Under the pieces are notes generated by a model. That model did not search any database. It saw only the letters and a program-made list of their open reading frames with translations, and was not told where the DNA came from. Below are positions 13,748-27,000 of a stretch of DNA of 64,000 nucleotides, one piece after another. The position numbers were made by a program, and so were the translations under genes. Positions within the stretch are counted from its first letter, which is position 1, and the number at the start of each line of letters is the position of its first letter. Source of the stretch: Phoronis australis (lineage: Eukaryota > Phoronida > Phoronidae); NCBI GenBank assembly GCA_002633005.1, contig NMRA01000382.1, positions 197,994 to 261,993 on the forward strand. The letters run 5' to 3'.

Positions 13748-14459
13748 GTGAGTTTCAATTGCATGACACACTTGATCGAAAATATCATACTTAAACTATT
13801 TTGGCATTTTGTTCAGTGCGGAATACTTTCCAACGATGCAATGATTGTTGAAATCTTCCTCATAAAGATAATGATATCGGTGTCTAAGCCAAGGTCTAAA
13901 GGAAAAACTCGCCAGAAACGTCTTTATTTGTGGCGAAGAGGAGCTAACCAGGCTTTTTCCTAGGGAGCATATCACAGAACAGCCGTTCGGAAAATACATG
14001 TTGGTCGAGAATAAATGAGTGATCATAAAGAAGCTATTATTATCGTATCCATGGTGGTACAACAATTCACAAATCAAATTTTTTGATACTATTGTTAATA
14101 CCAATAATTTTTCAAGTATTTATTATCATTTAATTACAAGTACAGAAATCAAACAAACAAACAATCACATAAGTACACCCATTCATTCACGCGTCCACAC
14201 CTCGGGAGAGACCATTCTCGTATATCATATGCAGTAAATAGCTCCTACATGTACATGGAGTTAAAGTGAACAATGGAATTTCCCCAATTCCCATAAAAGC
14301 TGTCATATACAAATTTATTAATGCATTATAGTACTAATAATTATATGTAACGAACTTGTGAAAATTAGGTATATTTTTCTGACATCTCTCCTTGTAAATG
14401 TACTGTGTGGCTAGTAGAAGCAAAATGTTAAATAGAAAATCGCGCGTCTTATGAAGTCT
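13748..14459. other. Stretch downstream of kringle exon 2
   Basis: Non-coding sequence after the K2 donor. It contains a short caaa-rich simple stretch near 14150 and no recognisable gene. Confidence 0.4.
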
Positions 14460-16641
14460 AAGAATTACACCATCTTAAGAGAGACAGGTGGGAAGATGAA
14501 TGCCACACTTTTCAAGTAGCTTTCTGAATTCCTTCCAGAAACCTTGTGCAAGGCTACATTCCCAAAAAGGGTGTGACAGAGTCTCTGGAGCTTAATTGTA
14601 GTATTCTAAATTGGAACCATCTAATATTTGGATCCTTTGTAATTTCATAATGCAATTCGTATGTTTTCTTAAATTCTAAACTATCTTCTAACTCTATTTT
14701 CCATTTACACTCTGACTTAGAAGGTTTCTTAACGTCATTAAAGACTGAACAAACATGTCTACAACCCTTTGAATCTTTACATAAGTGAGTAATTGCTAAA
14801 GGCATGCAAGGAGAGTAGACATTAAAACGTTTTAATTTACTTTGAAATAGACATTTTGAAGCCTTTTTAGATCAGAAACAACACCATTATATTCTACACA
14901 CCTGTTTTTATGTGGATCAAACTAACAAAACCACCATCAGAGGTATACATATATCTAATAAATCTTAATCCTTTTACAAATTAGTGCTTAAAAGGAAGAC
15001 CTGTGCCTCCGATCGCCAAGTTACTATTGAACCACAAAGGTTGATTCAAAAAGTCTTCCTTACTCGCAACAATTATTTTCTTGTAGAAAGATGACTTAGT
15101 TCCAAATATGTCGTGCCAGTAGGAATTAACAAATTTCGCAAAAAATCTCCACGCACAATATAAAATTGTTGGGAGACAAAGTGGCAACTCGTCTGCAGCC
15201 ACGCGAAATATTGAAACAAGAAGATGGCTGACCATTTACGGCAACGCAAGACTTTCTTCCAAATTCTGCTCGACCAACCAAATATAAGGAAAGATAAAAA
15301 ATTCTTTGAATAAAATTCCACGACAATCAATCAAATGCTTTCTCAAAATCAATTAGTGAAAGCAACCCTGGTTTGTTAGCTGCCTGGGCATAAAACGTAA
15401 AATCATACGCACGCGGATATTTTCGTTCATATTTATTCCAGAAACGAAACCTGTCTGGTCCTTACTGAACACATTTCCCAAAACGGATTTTAGCCATTCA
15501 GCCTCAGCCGAAGAAGCCAATTGACCTATCGTAAGCTCCGCTCCCTTGTGTAATGTCGACTAACAAACAATACGTTTTACCCGGCAACCTACTGTTTGTC
15601 GGGTAAAAATGGCGACTTGGAAATGAAGGTGTGTAAAGAATGATGAGTTCTAAATGGTCCGTAAAGCCGTCATTCAAAATCCTGGCGATAGGTCAATTTA
15701 TGTGTCAAATTGAGTAAGGAAATGTGTTTCCAGATTTTCAAATAATGTTTATATTTATATTTATATTTATATTTATCTGCTCCCTTAGGGATGCAGGTAA
15801 TCAGGCCCTCTTTTTGTGTTGAGGATAACTGGCCAACAGCAAAACCAGTTTTAAGTGAGTGAACAACGAAATGTCCAATACAAACACCACAAATTTATAA
15901 AGTTCCACCTAAAAACCATCAGAGCCCGGGTTGTTGTTGTTTTTTTTTTGTCTTCAACCATTGTGTGACTACTTCACATGTAATAAGATCTTATAATTCT
16001 TCTTTTTTCTGTCTCATTCAGCTTGGAGACACAAAATTTAGCAACAAGAAATTCTAAAGCAGTATCGTTAGACTGTCTATATTTGTATAGATAATCATAA
16101 AAAGTTTTGATTTCCTGAATAACCTCTTCTTCACTTATGGTGTTTGTATTGTCAGATTTCCACAAAAAAGGCATAATCTTAGTTGTGTAATGCCTAATAT
16201 CCTAATGAAAAAATATTTGGAAGGTTTTTTACCCTCATCAATCCATCTTGCTCTCGACCTAGTCATAAGACCTCTTAACTCATTTTGCCTTAGCTCGCCA
16301 AGTCGATTATTTTTTTGTTCCAGGATTTCCCTGTCGAGGCTTAGACATTTTTCCAATAAGCTTATTTCTTTGATAAGTTGCTTTTCAACTCCAGCACTAT
16401 TTCTTTTTAAGTAAGTAGCAAAGGAAATTGTTTTGAAGCGAATCTCCATTAACAACGTTTCGAGAAAAAGCTCATCATTTGTAGACAGTTGTAATTCTGA
16501 ATTACATGTTCTTGTACTTGTACTATCAACTTTCTGAATGTCGTCAGTCATACACTGTCGTTTAACTAATTTAATAGTATTCTTGACTTCAGCAATCTGC
16601 TCAGGGTTTTTTAGGAGATAGTTATTTAAGAGACAGTCCAT
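14460..16641 (-). pseudogene. Non-LTR retrotransposon reverse transcriptase remnant (L1/Tx1-like)
   Basis: Reading the minus strand from 16641, the pieces appear in the order expected for a LINE ORF2. First come a leucine- and glutamate-rich linker and the TRSRARWIDEGKKPSKYF motif (about 16215-16270). Next are a KTFYDYLYK block (about 16090), LIDFEKAFD followed by a stop (about 15331-15357), and a GCRR...LSP...FILCVEI block (about 15150-15210). Last is a 3' domain with IRWFQFRI (about 14610-14640) and ETLSHPFWEC...GFW (about 14520-14585). Stops and frameshifts break it throughout. The catalytic YxDD box is not visible. It is a dead copy. The linker wording resembles L1/Tx1-type elements, though the clade is uncertain without a search. 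Confidence 0.75.
15748..15776. repeat. Microsatellite (ATATTT)n
   Basis: About five consecutive copies of a 6-bp unit inside the retrotransposon remnant. Confidence 0.8.
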
Positions 16642-17280
16642 ATAAAAACCAGTACATTTTCAAAAATCAGTCTATACGTCAAAATTTAAAATAACTTCAT
16701 TTTTGTACATGGGTAGGTATCCTAACATAAACCTAAATGCCAAATTTTGTGCATTCAATGACCCCTAATTTCGCCGCTGGAGCATGACAACACAAATTGG
16801 CACAATTGGGCATATTAGCCGTCTCAAAAATCGCATGTTTTCAGCAACAGAAATGAGTAAAATACAAAATAGATCAAAAGCTATATTTTGGTGGCTGAAA
16901 TAAACAACATATACTGTACATAATTCTGTGCCATTTATTAAAATCTGACAGTTTTGTTCTAGACAGGGGAGATAATCCACAGACCACTTTTTGGGGCTAT
17001 TGTTAGAGGCCATTTGTGTGACCTTCTTACTGCCATAAAACACCGTGTAGCTTTATGTGACGTTTTGAGCATACAGCTTAAGAGTTAGTCTTGATGACTG
17101 AGCAACAAAAAATCTTGCCTTAACTTTGCACCTTAGTGAAATTTGTCTTGTAAAACTGTCTATTTTCATAGTTTGGAAATGACGAGCAGAGTTTACAGAC
17201 CATTTGAACACACTTTTAGGTAATAAGTCTGCTTTAAATACTTAGAGAAACCAAGTCTAAACTCTTTCAAATGAAAACAA
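16642..17280. other. Spacer, no gene recognised
   Basis: A 92-codon minus-strand frame at 16765-17043 is the only long one and has no recognisable motif. I call nothing here. Confidence 0.4.
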
Positions 17281-17760
17281 GATGTTTTCTAGGTTTATTA
17301 CTCGGCTAATTAACTTAAATTTTTTGCTGAAAACCTAAGTTTTTGGAAATTAACTTATATTTTAGAGGAAAAACCTAAGTTCTTCCGAAAAGTTTTTAAA
17401 ACTTAAGTTTTTCGCTAAAAACTTATGTTTTTCAGCACATTGTGCAGTTTTTATGAGAACTTAAGTTTTTTCAAGTATAAAACTTAAGTTTTCACAAATA
17501 AACTGAAGTTTCAAGTAATAACTTAAGTTTTCATGAAAACTTAAGTTTTTTGTACAAACAAAACTTAGGTTTTTCTGATAACTTAAGTTTATCACAAAAC
17601 TTAAGTTTTCCTGACTTCTTAAGTTTTTCGCAAACTTTAGTTTTTCCAGTTATAGAAACTTAAGTTTTCCTGATTTCTTAAGTTTTTCAGAAAACTAGAC
17701 TTTTTCATGTGTGGAAAACTTGAATTTTCTAAAAACTCTAAGGTTGAAAATTTGCGTTTT
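17281..17760. repeat. Palindrome array 1: irregular AAACTTAAGTTT repeats
   Basis: The core CTTAAG occurs ten times between 17400 and 17685. Most copies are embedded in A-runs on the left and T-runs on the right, so each unit is a near-perfect palindrome of 12-16 bp. Spacing is irregular and the linkers differ. Degenerate units (CTTAAA, CCTAAG, CTTATG, CTTGAA) fringe the array. A second, denser array lies at 22195-22745. Confidence 0.85.
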
Positions 17761-18220
17761 TTAAGTTTTTAAATTTTGAATGTTGTGAGATATTTTATTT
17801 TTGGTTCGAAAATGTTCCCATTATTTTCCAACAAAAATTATTGTTTGCTCATGCAAAACCCATCATCTCATAAAAATGTTGCCCGAATGTTTCCTTAACA
17901 TTTGTATAGATACAAACCATGAAACGACGAACGTTTAACCTGGTCAGTACAGATTTAGTGTAATTACGTAATCATTATCGCACGTCTTTGTAAATTTAAA
18001 TGTAGACGAACATCCGGTGACCAACAGCAGTAAGAATGCACCCAATGTTAATCCCCTGAGTCACTGACCTGGTCAGTACAATGTATTTAATAGAACTCAT
18101 GCAATTCTTTAAAAAACGTAGTTATTGTGCAAGTTTCCTTTGTGCTGTGTTGTATTCGTAAGGCAGTTTCCACCGGAAGTCAAGGGCTTGAAAAAGTCGT
18201 GTGTTGGCTAGCCCGCGACA

Positions 18221-18283
18221 ATGAAAGATAAATTACTACGAGCAGAGCCAGCCAGAAGACATTTCAGAAGATTTGGAAGTCAG
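18221..18283 (+). CDS. Candidate first coding exon (21 codons)
   Basis: An ATG at 18221 opens a short arginine-rich frame that ends exactly at CAG|GTTAGT (donor at 18284) in phase 0. The next candidate exon at 19883 starts in phase 0 after ttgttttcag, so the two would join cleanly. Support is only splice-site logic and frame; I recognise no domain. It may belong to the broken gene at 23181-24084 or to none. Confidence 0.35.
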
Positions 18284-19882
18284 GTTAGTGCCAGAGCGTT
18301 CTAAAATCGATTGGCCACAATCGGTTATGTGATTTCCAACCTGTTAAGTTCAGTTGTTATTGTCAGCCACTCACGAGTCACGCTGTCACATACCGACATG
18401 CCGACATGGACTCATTCTGTGTGTGAATTCTCTAAACTTCCAACACGTAATATACTTCTGGAGGTCCATCAGAGGAACCCATAACGTTCACATAAGGCTA
18501 TAATTACTCTATTATATTTCTGTCTTCTGAGGTTGTGTCAGTGAGCATCAATGCAAAGGGGGACTACCAAGGCAAAGTGTAATCATTTCCCAAGTTGGGT
18601 ATATTGGCATTGGTTGTGTGTGCTTATGTTTATATTCGTAGTAATTCTTGGAAGCTCCTGATTTTGAAATTTCATATCACTACAGGTCAATAATTTGCAC
18701 GGTTCACTTGCCTCATCCACGCACCAATCCTAAAATATGGGGGGTGCTCAAATTTTTGGGCATGTTGACCTTTTACTAAAAAACGGGGTATGTTCAGAGC
18801 TGTGCACAGTGCATTCCTCAATAACAGCTTTTTAGTGGATTTGTGTCTCGTTTTCTCATTTTTCGTTCCTATGAGGCTGACCTTTCATACTCGTTCGAGC
18901 CTACCCTGAGTGCGCGCATGTGCCTGTTTCTCAAAATTAAGAATCACCAGTGTAACTATTGTATTGCCTATTTTGACTGATTTGCTCAGGTTTAACGGGA
19001 GCATCTAGGACATCCCGATCCCACTACTAGTGCCCTCTCTGGAATACCCCCCCAACCCGGCATAGGTCACAATGTACCCAATTGAACTCTCACCATTCAA
19101 AATGTTAACTATTGTTACGCACAGTGAAACTTGCATAATTCCTATCTAATTGCACCAAATAATTCAATGCAAATAAGGAAAATCTGTGTGATTTGACTCT
19201 GGGATTGAGTATGTGCTTTCGAATTTTTACCGGGTTGTGGAATACTAGAATGTCGCAAAACGTTGCATATTCAAGTTTCACATTCAATCCGAGTTCGACT
19301 GGTTTTATTGAAATCAAGTATTTCAGTGTCATGGTGAAATTGATAGTTAATCTGGGTACAACTTTACCTAGGAGTTGAGTTGAGTTGAATATGGACTGAC
19401 TAGAATGATCTCCCCATGTGCGTAGGAGCATATTATTTTCCCTCAAGAAATTTGCTTGGAACCTCAATTTAATATCTTTGCAAATGTCATCCGGTAAGGT
19501 GATTGGTAGGAGTACAGGGTATAGTATTTTATGTTTACTATAGTACATGAGATAATTTTATTTTTACTGTAAACTATTATGGTTACATAAGATCTCTCGT
19601 GAAGACCATGCCAGTACCTTCAATGGTGGATTGAGAGGACAGCTAAGGGGTCATGTTTCCGGCCCCCTAAGACGCTACAAGATCATTTGGCAGTTGGGGG
19701 GGGGCAGGGGGTAAATGTCTGATGGGCAAAACCCTACTCTGCCCTAACCCCCCAACTCAAAATCCTGGACCCCCACCATCCCTGATCTTTACATGGATAA
19801 CATTCCGTGTAAATGGGTTATGTCTGGATTCTTAAGAAGCTATCACATACTGTTATGTATGCTAATATCTCATTGTTTTCAG

Positions 19883-19987
19883 GTCTCCATTAACTTGGTG
19901 GAGTACTTGGAAGAACTGGACATCCAAACATTTGCATCGAAACAATCACCAAGGGGTTGTATTGGGCTGTGTAAATCCACATGGCAG
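19883..19987 (+). CDS. Candidate internal exon (35 codons)
   Basis: The acceptor is a good pyrimidine-rich ttgttttcag ending at 19882, and the donor is CAG|GTAGAG at 19988. The 105-bp exon is open in phase 0 and encodes an acidic, helix-prone N-half (VEYLEELD) followed by a segment with two cysteines (GCIGLC). The exon lies between the two palindrome arrays. Family not recognised. Expression data would be needed to confirm it. Confidence 0.45.
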
Positions 19988-22194
19988 GTAGAGCTTCATA
20001 TGCTTCATTGTTTAGTTAAAAATAGTGCTGCTATCAAGGTTTGAATTTGAAACAATATGAAATATGTCCTTGATTTAGCCAATGGGCTTATAATCTTTAA
20101 CAAGCTCACTGATTCTTGTAGCCATTTGGTCAAGTCAATGTAAAGCTTCTTGGTTTTGTTTTAAGTTTCAAAAAGTACACGTGGACGTACACATATGAGA
20201 TTAAACTTTCAGTTCTAACCCTGGTTGCCGGCTAAATGTCCATGAAACATTAGTAAGAAGACAATTCAGTTCTATGCTGGCTGGAGACAGCTGGTTAGAA
20301 TACAACTAGCTCTGCTCATTATGTAGAGTTGTGCATTGTCTTATTAGATTAACGAATTGAACAATGAAAAGTTCATCAAAATACTGGGAATTGTAGTTTA
20401 TTGCAGTTGCCAACAGTTTCATCATTTGATAAAGATATTCAGTAATTTGTCATAGAATTTCAACTAAAAAGTTACAGAACACGATACTTGGTTAGCCTAA
20501 AGTCCAACTTTTATTAACACAATACGTAACTTTTTTTATATGAACGGTTTGTTCTAGATTGTGATAGCATGGTAGGTGACCATGTGCATGTTTTCTATTC
20601 ATGTTGTGTAGAATAAGCTTAATTTTTAATGTCGCGAATCCAGGATTGAAACTTCATTCAAAACAGTATGTGGAAAACTGACCCACTGCAGCACATGTTT
20701 GAAGTAAAATTGCAGACTAGTCTTGCACTTGAATCCGGGAGAGTGATTGATTAAATTTTGAGTTTAAAGACTATTTTCTAGGCTCTGTATATAAGTCAGG
20801 AAGTTTTACGAATCAGTGTTGTATAAACAGCGCGATAAATATCCAGCAAGTTAAGTTGTCTTATACTGATAGCTTTTACCCGTCTGTTATTAAAATTTGT
20901 TGTCTTTATTGAAGAGTGTGCCTTTAACAATTGTTGGATGAGGAAAGCTAGCCAGAGAACACACCGTACGCACTTACGGACTGCAGCTCATGAACCTATG
21001 AGTTCAGTTATCTAAGCTCAGAAACGCGAATTTGTAGTCACAAAACGTGGATTATTTGCCTTTGAAGCTAAGCGCGCAGATCCAGCTAAAGAAGATTGAG
21101 TGGCTTGTGGTCTAGCATAGGGCCCTTTCACATTGACTTAACTCTTGTCTGAACGGAGCATCGACGTATACTCCGAACTTAACTGGACCGTTCATTCTGG
21201 CTTTGGTAGTTAATGAACTTCGAAGTAAACAGTAGGTGACGATGTCGTGATCAAAGGTATCGCAAGGTAGCACTGCACGCTAAGATGTGACAATTTGGAA
21301 ACATTTAATTGACATAAAACATATTTTTAAATTGATTGATGATTATAAGAGTAAGGTATAAGCAAATACTAGCCATCACACTACTATGCAATTGTTAATG
21401 ATAACAGTGGCCCCTGGCAATAACTTCGATAGGACCGAAGTTGATCGTTGATACTGCGTGGCAGCGTTGACGCTAAGCACTTAAATCCAACTGTTTAGTG
21501 GGAAGTTAACTGGCGTTGTTAACTTCCTTTCCGGACCAAAGTTTAAGCTTTCATACTGACATCAACTCCCAACGACGTGTCGATATTAGTATGACAGGCT
21601 CTATAGATAAGGGTATGAAGTTCAGTACCTTTAAATTAAAGGAAAAAGAATATTTTTGGGGTCAAAGGTCTAAGTTTTCTAATTTCCATCTCGTATAACC
21701 AGGTTGTACTCAGGGTTACTTTTAGTGAAACTTGTTCGCACCATGGAGTGTATTGGATTTACTGTTATTATGATTGTCAACAAATTGTACATTCCATTTT
21801 GCTCCCTCAGTTATCGCATAATTGTAATAGACTGAGAACGATGCAAATATCAAGATATTATTAGCCTAATTTAATTTTCACTGCACTGTATGCATGACAC
21901 TTGATGAACTGATTTTTAAAATGTTTCTGGTTTTTAAGGTTTTGATATTTCACTTATTGTCACTTATTTTAAGGAACTAGTGTATTTTAGGAAGTGCATT
22001 TCAATGAAATGTTAATAAAACTCTAGTTTGTTAAATCTTGATGAGAATCATTAAATTTGTTACTGTACTCCACTCTTGTTTTAGTGAAAATCGACATTTT
22101 TGAATGCCTGTCCTATTGAAACTCATTGTTTTAGAAAACTTCAGTTTTCAAAAGTTAGTTCCTTGAAAGCTTATGATCGGAAAACTTAGTTTTC
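19988..22194. other. Presumed intron, no gene recognised
   Basis: No coding region is supported. It contains one perfect hairpin: ggaagttaac (21501-21510), a 7-base loop and gttaacttcc (21518-21527). A related sequence recurs at 55292-55316. Confidence 0.4.
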
Positions 22195-22745
22195 AAAAAC
22201 TTAAGTTTTGATGACTTATGTTTGTTACCAAAAACTTGTTCCAAAAACTTAAGTATTTTGGAACAAGTTTTTTGGAAGGAACTTAAGTTTTTAAAACTTA
22301 AGTTTTCAGAAAACTTAAGTTTTTCAAACATTTAACTTTCCAAAAACTTAAGTTTCCAAAAACTTAAGTTTTAAAAACTTAAGACTTTTAAAAACTTAAG
22401 TTTTTCAAACATTTAAGTTTCCAAAAAATTAAGTTTCCAAAAACTTAAGTTTCCAAAAACTTAAGTTTTTGAAAAACTTAAGTTTTTTAAAACTTCAGTT
22501 TTTGAAAACTTAAGTTCGTTCCAAAAACTTGTTCCAAAATACTTAAGTTTCCGCTAAAAACTTAAGTTTTCGCGAATGAAAACTTAAGTTTTTCAAACTA
22601 AAAACTTAAGTTTTTAAAACTTAAGTTTTTGAAAAACTTAAGTTTATACAACTTAAGTTTTCGCTAAAAACTTGAGTTTTCGCGAATGATAACTTAAGTT
22701 TTTCAAACTAAAAACTTAAGTTTTTCGATGAAAACTTAAGTTCAG
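22195..22745. repeat. Palindrome array 2: dense AAAACTTAAGTTTT repeats
   Basis: I count 23 copies of CTTAAG in about 545 bp, most within AAAACTTAAGTTTT-type palindromes, with short linkers (ttcc, gaa, ttcaaacta, cgctaa). A higher-order unit is visible: about 22552-22618 and 22663-22727 repeat the same order of linkers with a period near 112 bp. Every unit is self-complementary, so the single strand could fold into many alternative hairpins. Confidence 0.9.
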
Positions 22746-23180
22746 TTTTGTAAGGGCTTGGCCCATTGAGGAATCAGTTGACGTTAAGCTTGAGGATATG
22801 TAAAAAATGTACGTGTAACCCTCTTGTATTCTTTCATTTCTTTTACATTATCAGGTTTATTTAAATACTCTGTACAGATTTTAAATGGAAATAAATGCCT
22901 TTAACATTAAACGAATAAGAATTGATATTTGTAATGACTGTGTTTGAAAGAAGCAAGTGCATTTTTAAAAGACAAAATGGCGGACGATGTCGATTGGCCG
23001 TCATGTTTCTTTAGAGTTTATTCTGCAAAAATCACAAAAGCTTTGTGCTTTAGTGAGTTATGTCAAAGACACCACTGAACATTTGACATACAGGAAACTA
23101 CGTCACAAAGCAAGGCCTGTGCCAGAGTATGGACTCGTACTACCCAGAGTCGGTGAATTTCTGACTGAAAAGGACCAGTC

Positions 23181-24084
23181 ATGGAAGAGTCAGGTAATGC
23201 TGGATGTTACCACTCTGCTCCCCTCCTCCTGAACGTAGCAGCCTTGTCAAATTCTACCGGCATTTCTGTTTCGAAATATGACTTTCGTGAGAGTCAGAAT
23301 GGAAAGGATCTCTGTGATCGCAAGATCGCTCCACTCAAACAACATGCAAAGCACTTTCTGGATTTGAAAGAAGCATTACTTTCCAATGGCCGTGTGAAGG
23401 GATGTCATGCGTATGCAGTCAATGCAACAATGTCTTTTCCAAAATACTCAGTTCCTGGTATAAGCAAATTCCCAATATTCCACCCAAGGAATTCGCGTGT
23501 GGAAATCATTCCATGTAGGTGACGGTAAGTTCTTACAAATACTGAGAAAATGGGAAACCTATTTCTCTAAAATACACTAACATCTCTAGTCATGGCGGAT
23601 TTTCAACACCAAGAGTTAAGGCTGGCATTGTATCTAGTGAAGAGCCTCAACAAAAGTTCCCTTGTACCCAGCAAGGTTACTCGAATTTTTTGCTACAGAC
23701 GCAGAACTAGGTCAGCATTTGGATGTGGGTAACCACACTGAACATGTACAAAGGGAAACCACGTATTACCACATCGCACGACAGTGGTCAGAAATATTTT
23801 CAAATGCAAGAACCGGAGCGTCATTTGAGACAGCCTCAGAGTACTATTTGAATGAGACGAATACTGAAGCAATAGGTTAGGCATTGAAAAAAGGTAAAAG
23901 GTCAACAAGATTTTCAGCAAAAGATGAGATCTTTCTGACGAACATATTCGATGAAGGAGATAAGTCAGGTAAAAACGTTCACCCTCGGAAGTGCCAAAAT
24001 GGATTACGAGAACCACTGGTAAAGTTTTTAGCTGTGATATTAAGTGAATCGCAGATTGGAGGATTTTTTCGACGTTGTCTGTAG
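23181..24084 (+). pseudogene. Broken member of an invertebrate CYH/C2H2 multigene family
   Basis: Blocks in order match a large, poorly characterised gene family that I know from invertebrate gene sets. They are GNAGCYHSA, YDFRESQNGKDLCDRKIAP, a GRVKGCHA block, VPGI, then (after a frame change near 23505) VWKSFHVGDG followed by GTAAGT at about 23525. Downstream comes a C2H2 finger-like block FPCTQQG..F...LGQHLDVGNH (about 23660-23740), then ALKKGKRSTRFSAKDE. An in-frame TAG at 23878-23880 sits where the family normally has tryptophan (GWALKKG). The frame ends after ESQIGGFFRRC. The frameshift and stop argue for a pseudogene. The biochemical role of the family is unknown to me. Confidence 0.6.
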
Positions 24085-27000
24085 CAATGTTTATGACGAT
24101 GCAATTTCTGCTGAAGATGCTGTTATGTCGTACTCAAATCTGACACTCATACTCGAGTTGCTATGGAACTCTTTATGATGTGAAATGCAAAATCACGCAA
24201 AGCCGCGCTGATTCATCGCTCCCTATTGGAATAGACCACCCCAGGAACTAGGCCTACATTATCGTTTGCTGTCGCAACAACTACAAGAGAGTTCTGTAAC
24301 TGTTATTCATTTTTTAGTTTCAATAAATATTCTTATGCCATTTCTTTGATACATTTGGCAATTATTAAGCTTTACTTCTTGAGTTCCTCACCCAGTCCCG
24401 AAAATGTCTTAAGAAATGTGTAACAGCTTATCACATCACATCTCTGTTGCTAATTTAGTCTTGACTTAAAACCTATTGCTGTGTATGCCTACGCTGATGT
24501 CAAACTTTGATACTGTATCTTTGTATTTTACCGGGATGTATCAAGTGAGTTGACATTTGGCACGTGAGTTAAAAAACAATACTTGTGCAGGCATTCAGAG
24601 TTCACCAGTGGCAGTGAACGGGACGAGACGTCTTCTTAGAAATCGGCAAACAAAATCTGTAATTCCATTTGGGGATTGAGGAATTATAGATGACTAAGTT
24701 ATGATGAGAAATGTACCTGACAGGGAAGCGAACTATTNTCTCACAACTGCTTTTGACGCTTGTTATGACTCGCCGACAAGGGATTACAATGCGCCTGTTA
24801 ACATACAGTGATACGACGGGTTAATGAGGTGAAGAATATGAAGATTTAGATGAAAACTATTATCTCTTAACTGAAATTGAAGTGCTGAGATACGGCAAGA
24901 GGACTTATCTTTTTAGATTTGCTGTGTTTCTTGGTTACCTTTCGATATTTTGTTCTCTGGCTCGTATTTATTTTCGAGTACGATTTCAAGCACACTGCCA
25001 TACCAAACTTGAAATTTGGGCATAGACTACGAAATTTTACTCAAAATCGTACTAGAAATATAGATGAGATTCACTTCAGTTCGAGTATACTCGAAAACTG
25101 AGTACGTGCTCGAAATTTCGAGTACAGATTTTTCGAGTATGACATTGAATACACCAAAGCTGAGTCTGTACTCGAGTTGAGTATGAAGTTTGAGTTTGAG
25201 CATGATTCGAGTCTGAGTACGGGGATTGGAGACAGGGCCCAGATTTCTGGCAACTGGTGGCGACTAAAATTTTTAGCAACCAGCAGGGACATTGCAATAT
25301 GAACCCAAAGATACAATGACTATTGACAAGTTGAAGGATTTTTGCACTGAACACTAGGGGGCCATATCCACCTTGTGCGCCTTCCTTTGCCTGAGGCACG
25401 AACAAGGCAGATAGAAAACAAGGCAGGGGTGAGTTCAGTAACACTAGAACCTCTCTAAAATTTATCAGAACCACGTGTTCTTATTTGAAATGCAGGGCAA
25501 TATCTCGCGAAGTCTTGAATTAGGTCCTCGTGTTACTGCTCTTATTCTAGATGCGTCTTCAGTCTCTACGTAAACAAAAGCAGCGCCATCTATCATTTAG
25601 AACCACGCATGCCAGTTGATTTACGTTACATAGTTTTTGTAAGCAATAATCATCAATGCCGTTGTCAGACGATTGTCTGTGTAGGTTTGTTTAAAAGATA
25701 GCTATGCTTTGAAGTTGTGCATAGATGGAGAGTGGATAATCAAATCCAGTAATTAATTTATTACATGATAACCCCTAATTAGACAAAGGAAACCTATTGT
25801 TAATTAAGTAATCAACTACAAAGAGAAACTACGCTAGCGCCCTCTTTAAAGATTACTTTAATAAAACAAACAAACGATCAAATGTCTTATCTGCTATCCA
25901 AGCTAGGACTCTCCACTTGTTGGATGTCTGTCCTGTTGGTGAATCTTCGAACTACACACACACTGTATAGCGACAGTGTACTTGTTGGTCACCGTCTCTG
26001 GTGATGCAACACTTGCAGGCAATTTCTTCTACCCGCGATTCTTCTTGCTGGTCACAGTCTCTGGCTGATGACGCAACACTTCAGGTAGTATCTTACTACC
26101 CACAATGCAAGTGACAATGCAACTTAACTTCCTGTTCGTTAACCCTTGCCCTTGCCAAGATCCTTTCTAAAATCTTCCACGAGATGGCTTTGTCGTACAA
26201 CTGCTTCTGTACACTGTAGCAAGTCTTTATGCTTCAACTACTTTAGCGCATCTGATTATCTTCTTGATTCCAGCCCATAATATAACATTCTACTTATTTA
26301 GTGATTGGCTAATAAAAACCACATGATCATACCCACTCGAATTATTGGCAGTGACAATTTGTTCTCAGAATATTCTAGAATTTCTAGAGTACTTTGACTC
26401 CAGAACCCAAAGTTGTAAACACCATCTAAAAATAAATTTTGACGTTAAAATACATGTCAACAAGTCTGACCCCATGATTTAAAGTACATATGCACAAATT
26501 TTGGGCAACTTAAAATGGATCTATTCTTACTTATTACTTAATCAATATTTATTCTGACAGCCGTTTTCAGAGAATGGTAGTTAATAATGCTGTCTGCCTT
26601 TTCTCCAAAATACAAGGTTTTTATGTCGTGTTTCGCAAGCTAATTATGTTACAAGAGCCCCCTATTGGCAGCAGAGGCAAATGAGAACATGCAAAATGAC
26701 GAAGTGCAGTTTGTGTAATGCTTCGTACGCAAAGACTACATTAGAGGCAAGATTTTTTTATTTTAGATTATGAACAGGTTAGGAATGACTAAAAAATTAT
26801 TATAAAGTCAGGGATTTCGGACAATTTCATTAGGGGTCTTATCATGGACCGGATGAGGTCAATCAGTGCAATGTTATTGAACGCTTAAATTGTTATTTCT
26901 CTCATATTTTTAGGGCAATCTCTTCAATTTCAGCAAGGAAATGTAGGCTTCCGTCCCAACAAAATAAAACCCTTTACTAAGCAATCGGGTCATCCGAACA

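Noticed and set aside
17281-22745. CRISPR-like interpretation of the palindrome arrays
   Set aside because: The spacers are short, variable in length and not unique, the repeats are simple palindromes, and the context is animal DNA.
22977-23078. Short frame starting MADDVDW with a good translation-start context
   Set aside because: It ends after 33 codons and is not in frame with the CYH family gene that follows; no clear donor falls inside it.
25071-25474. Minus-strand open frames around 25.1-25.5 kb
   Set aside because: They run through tactcga/gagtac low-complexity sequence and share the region with each other in different frames.
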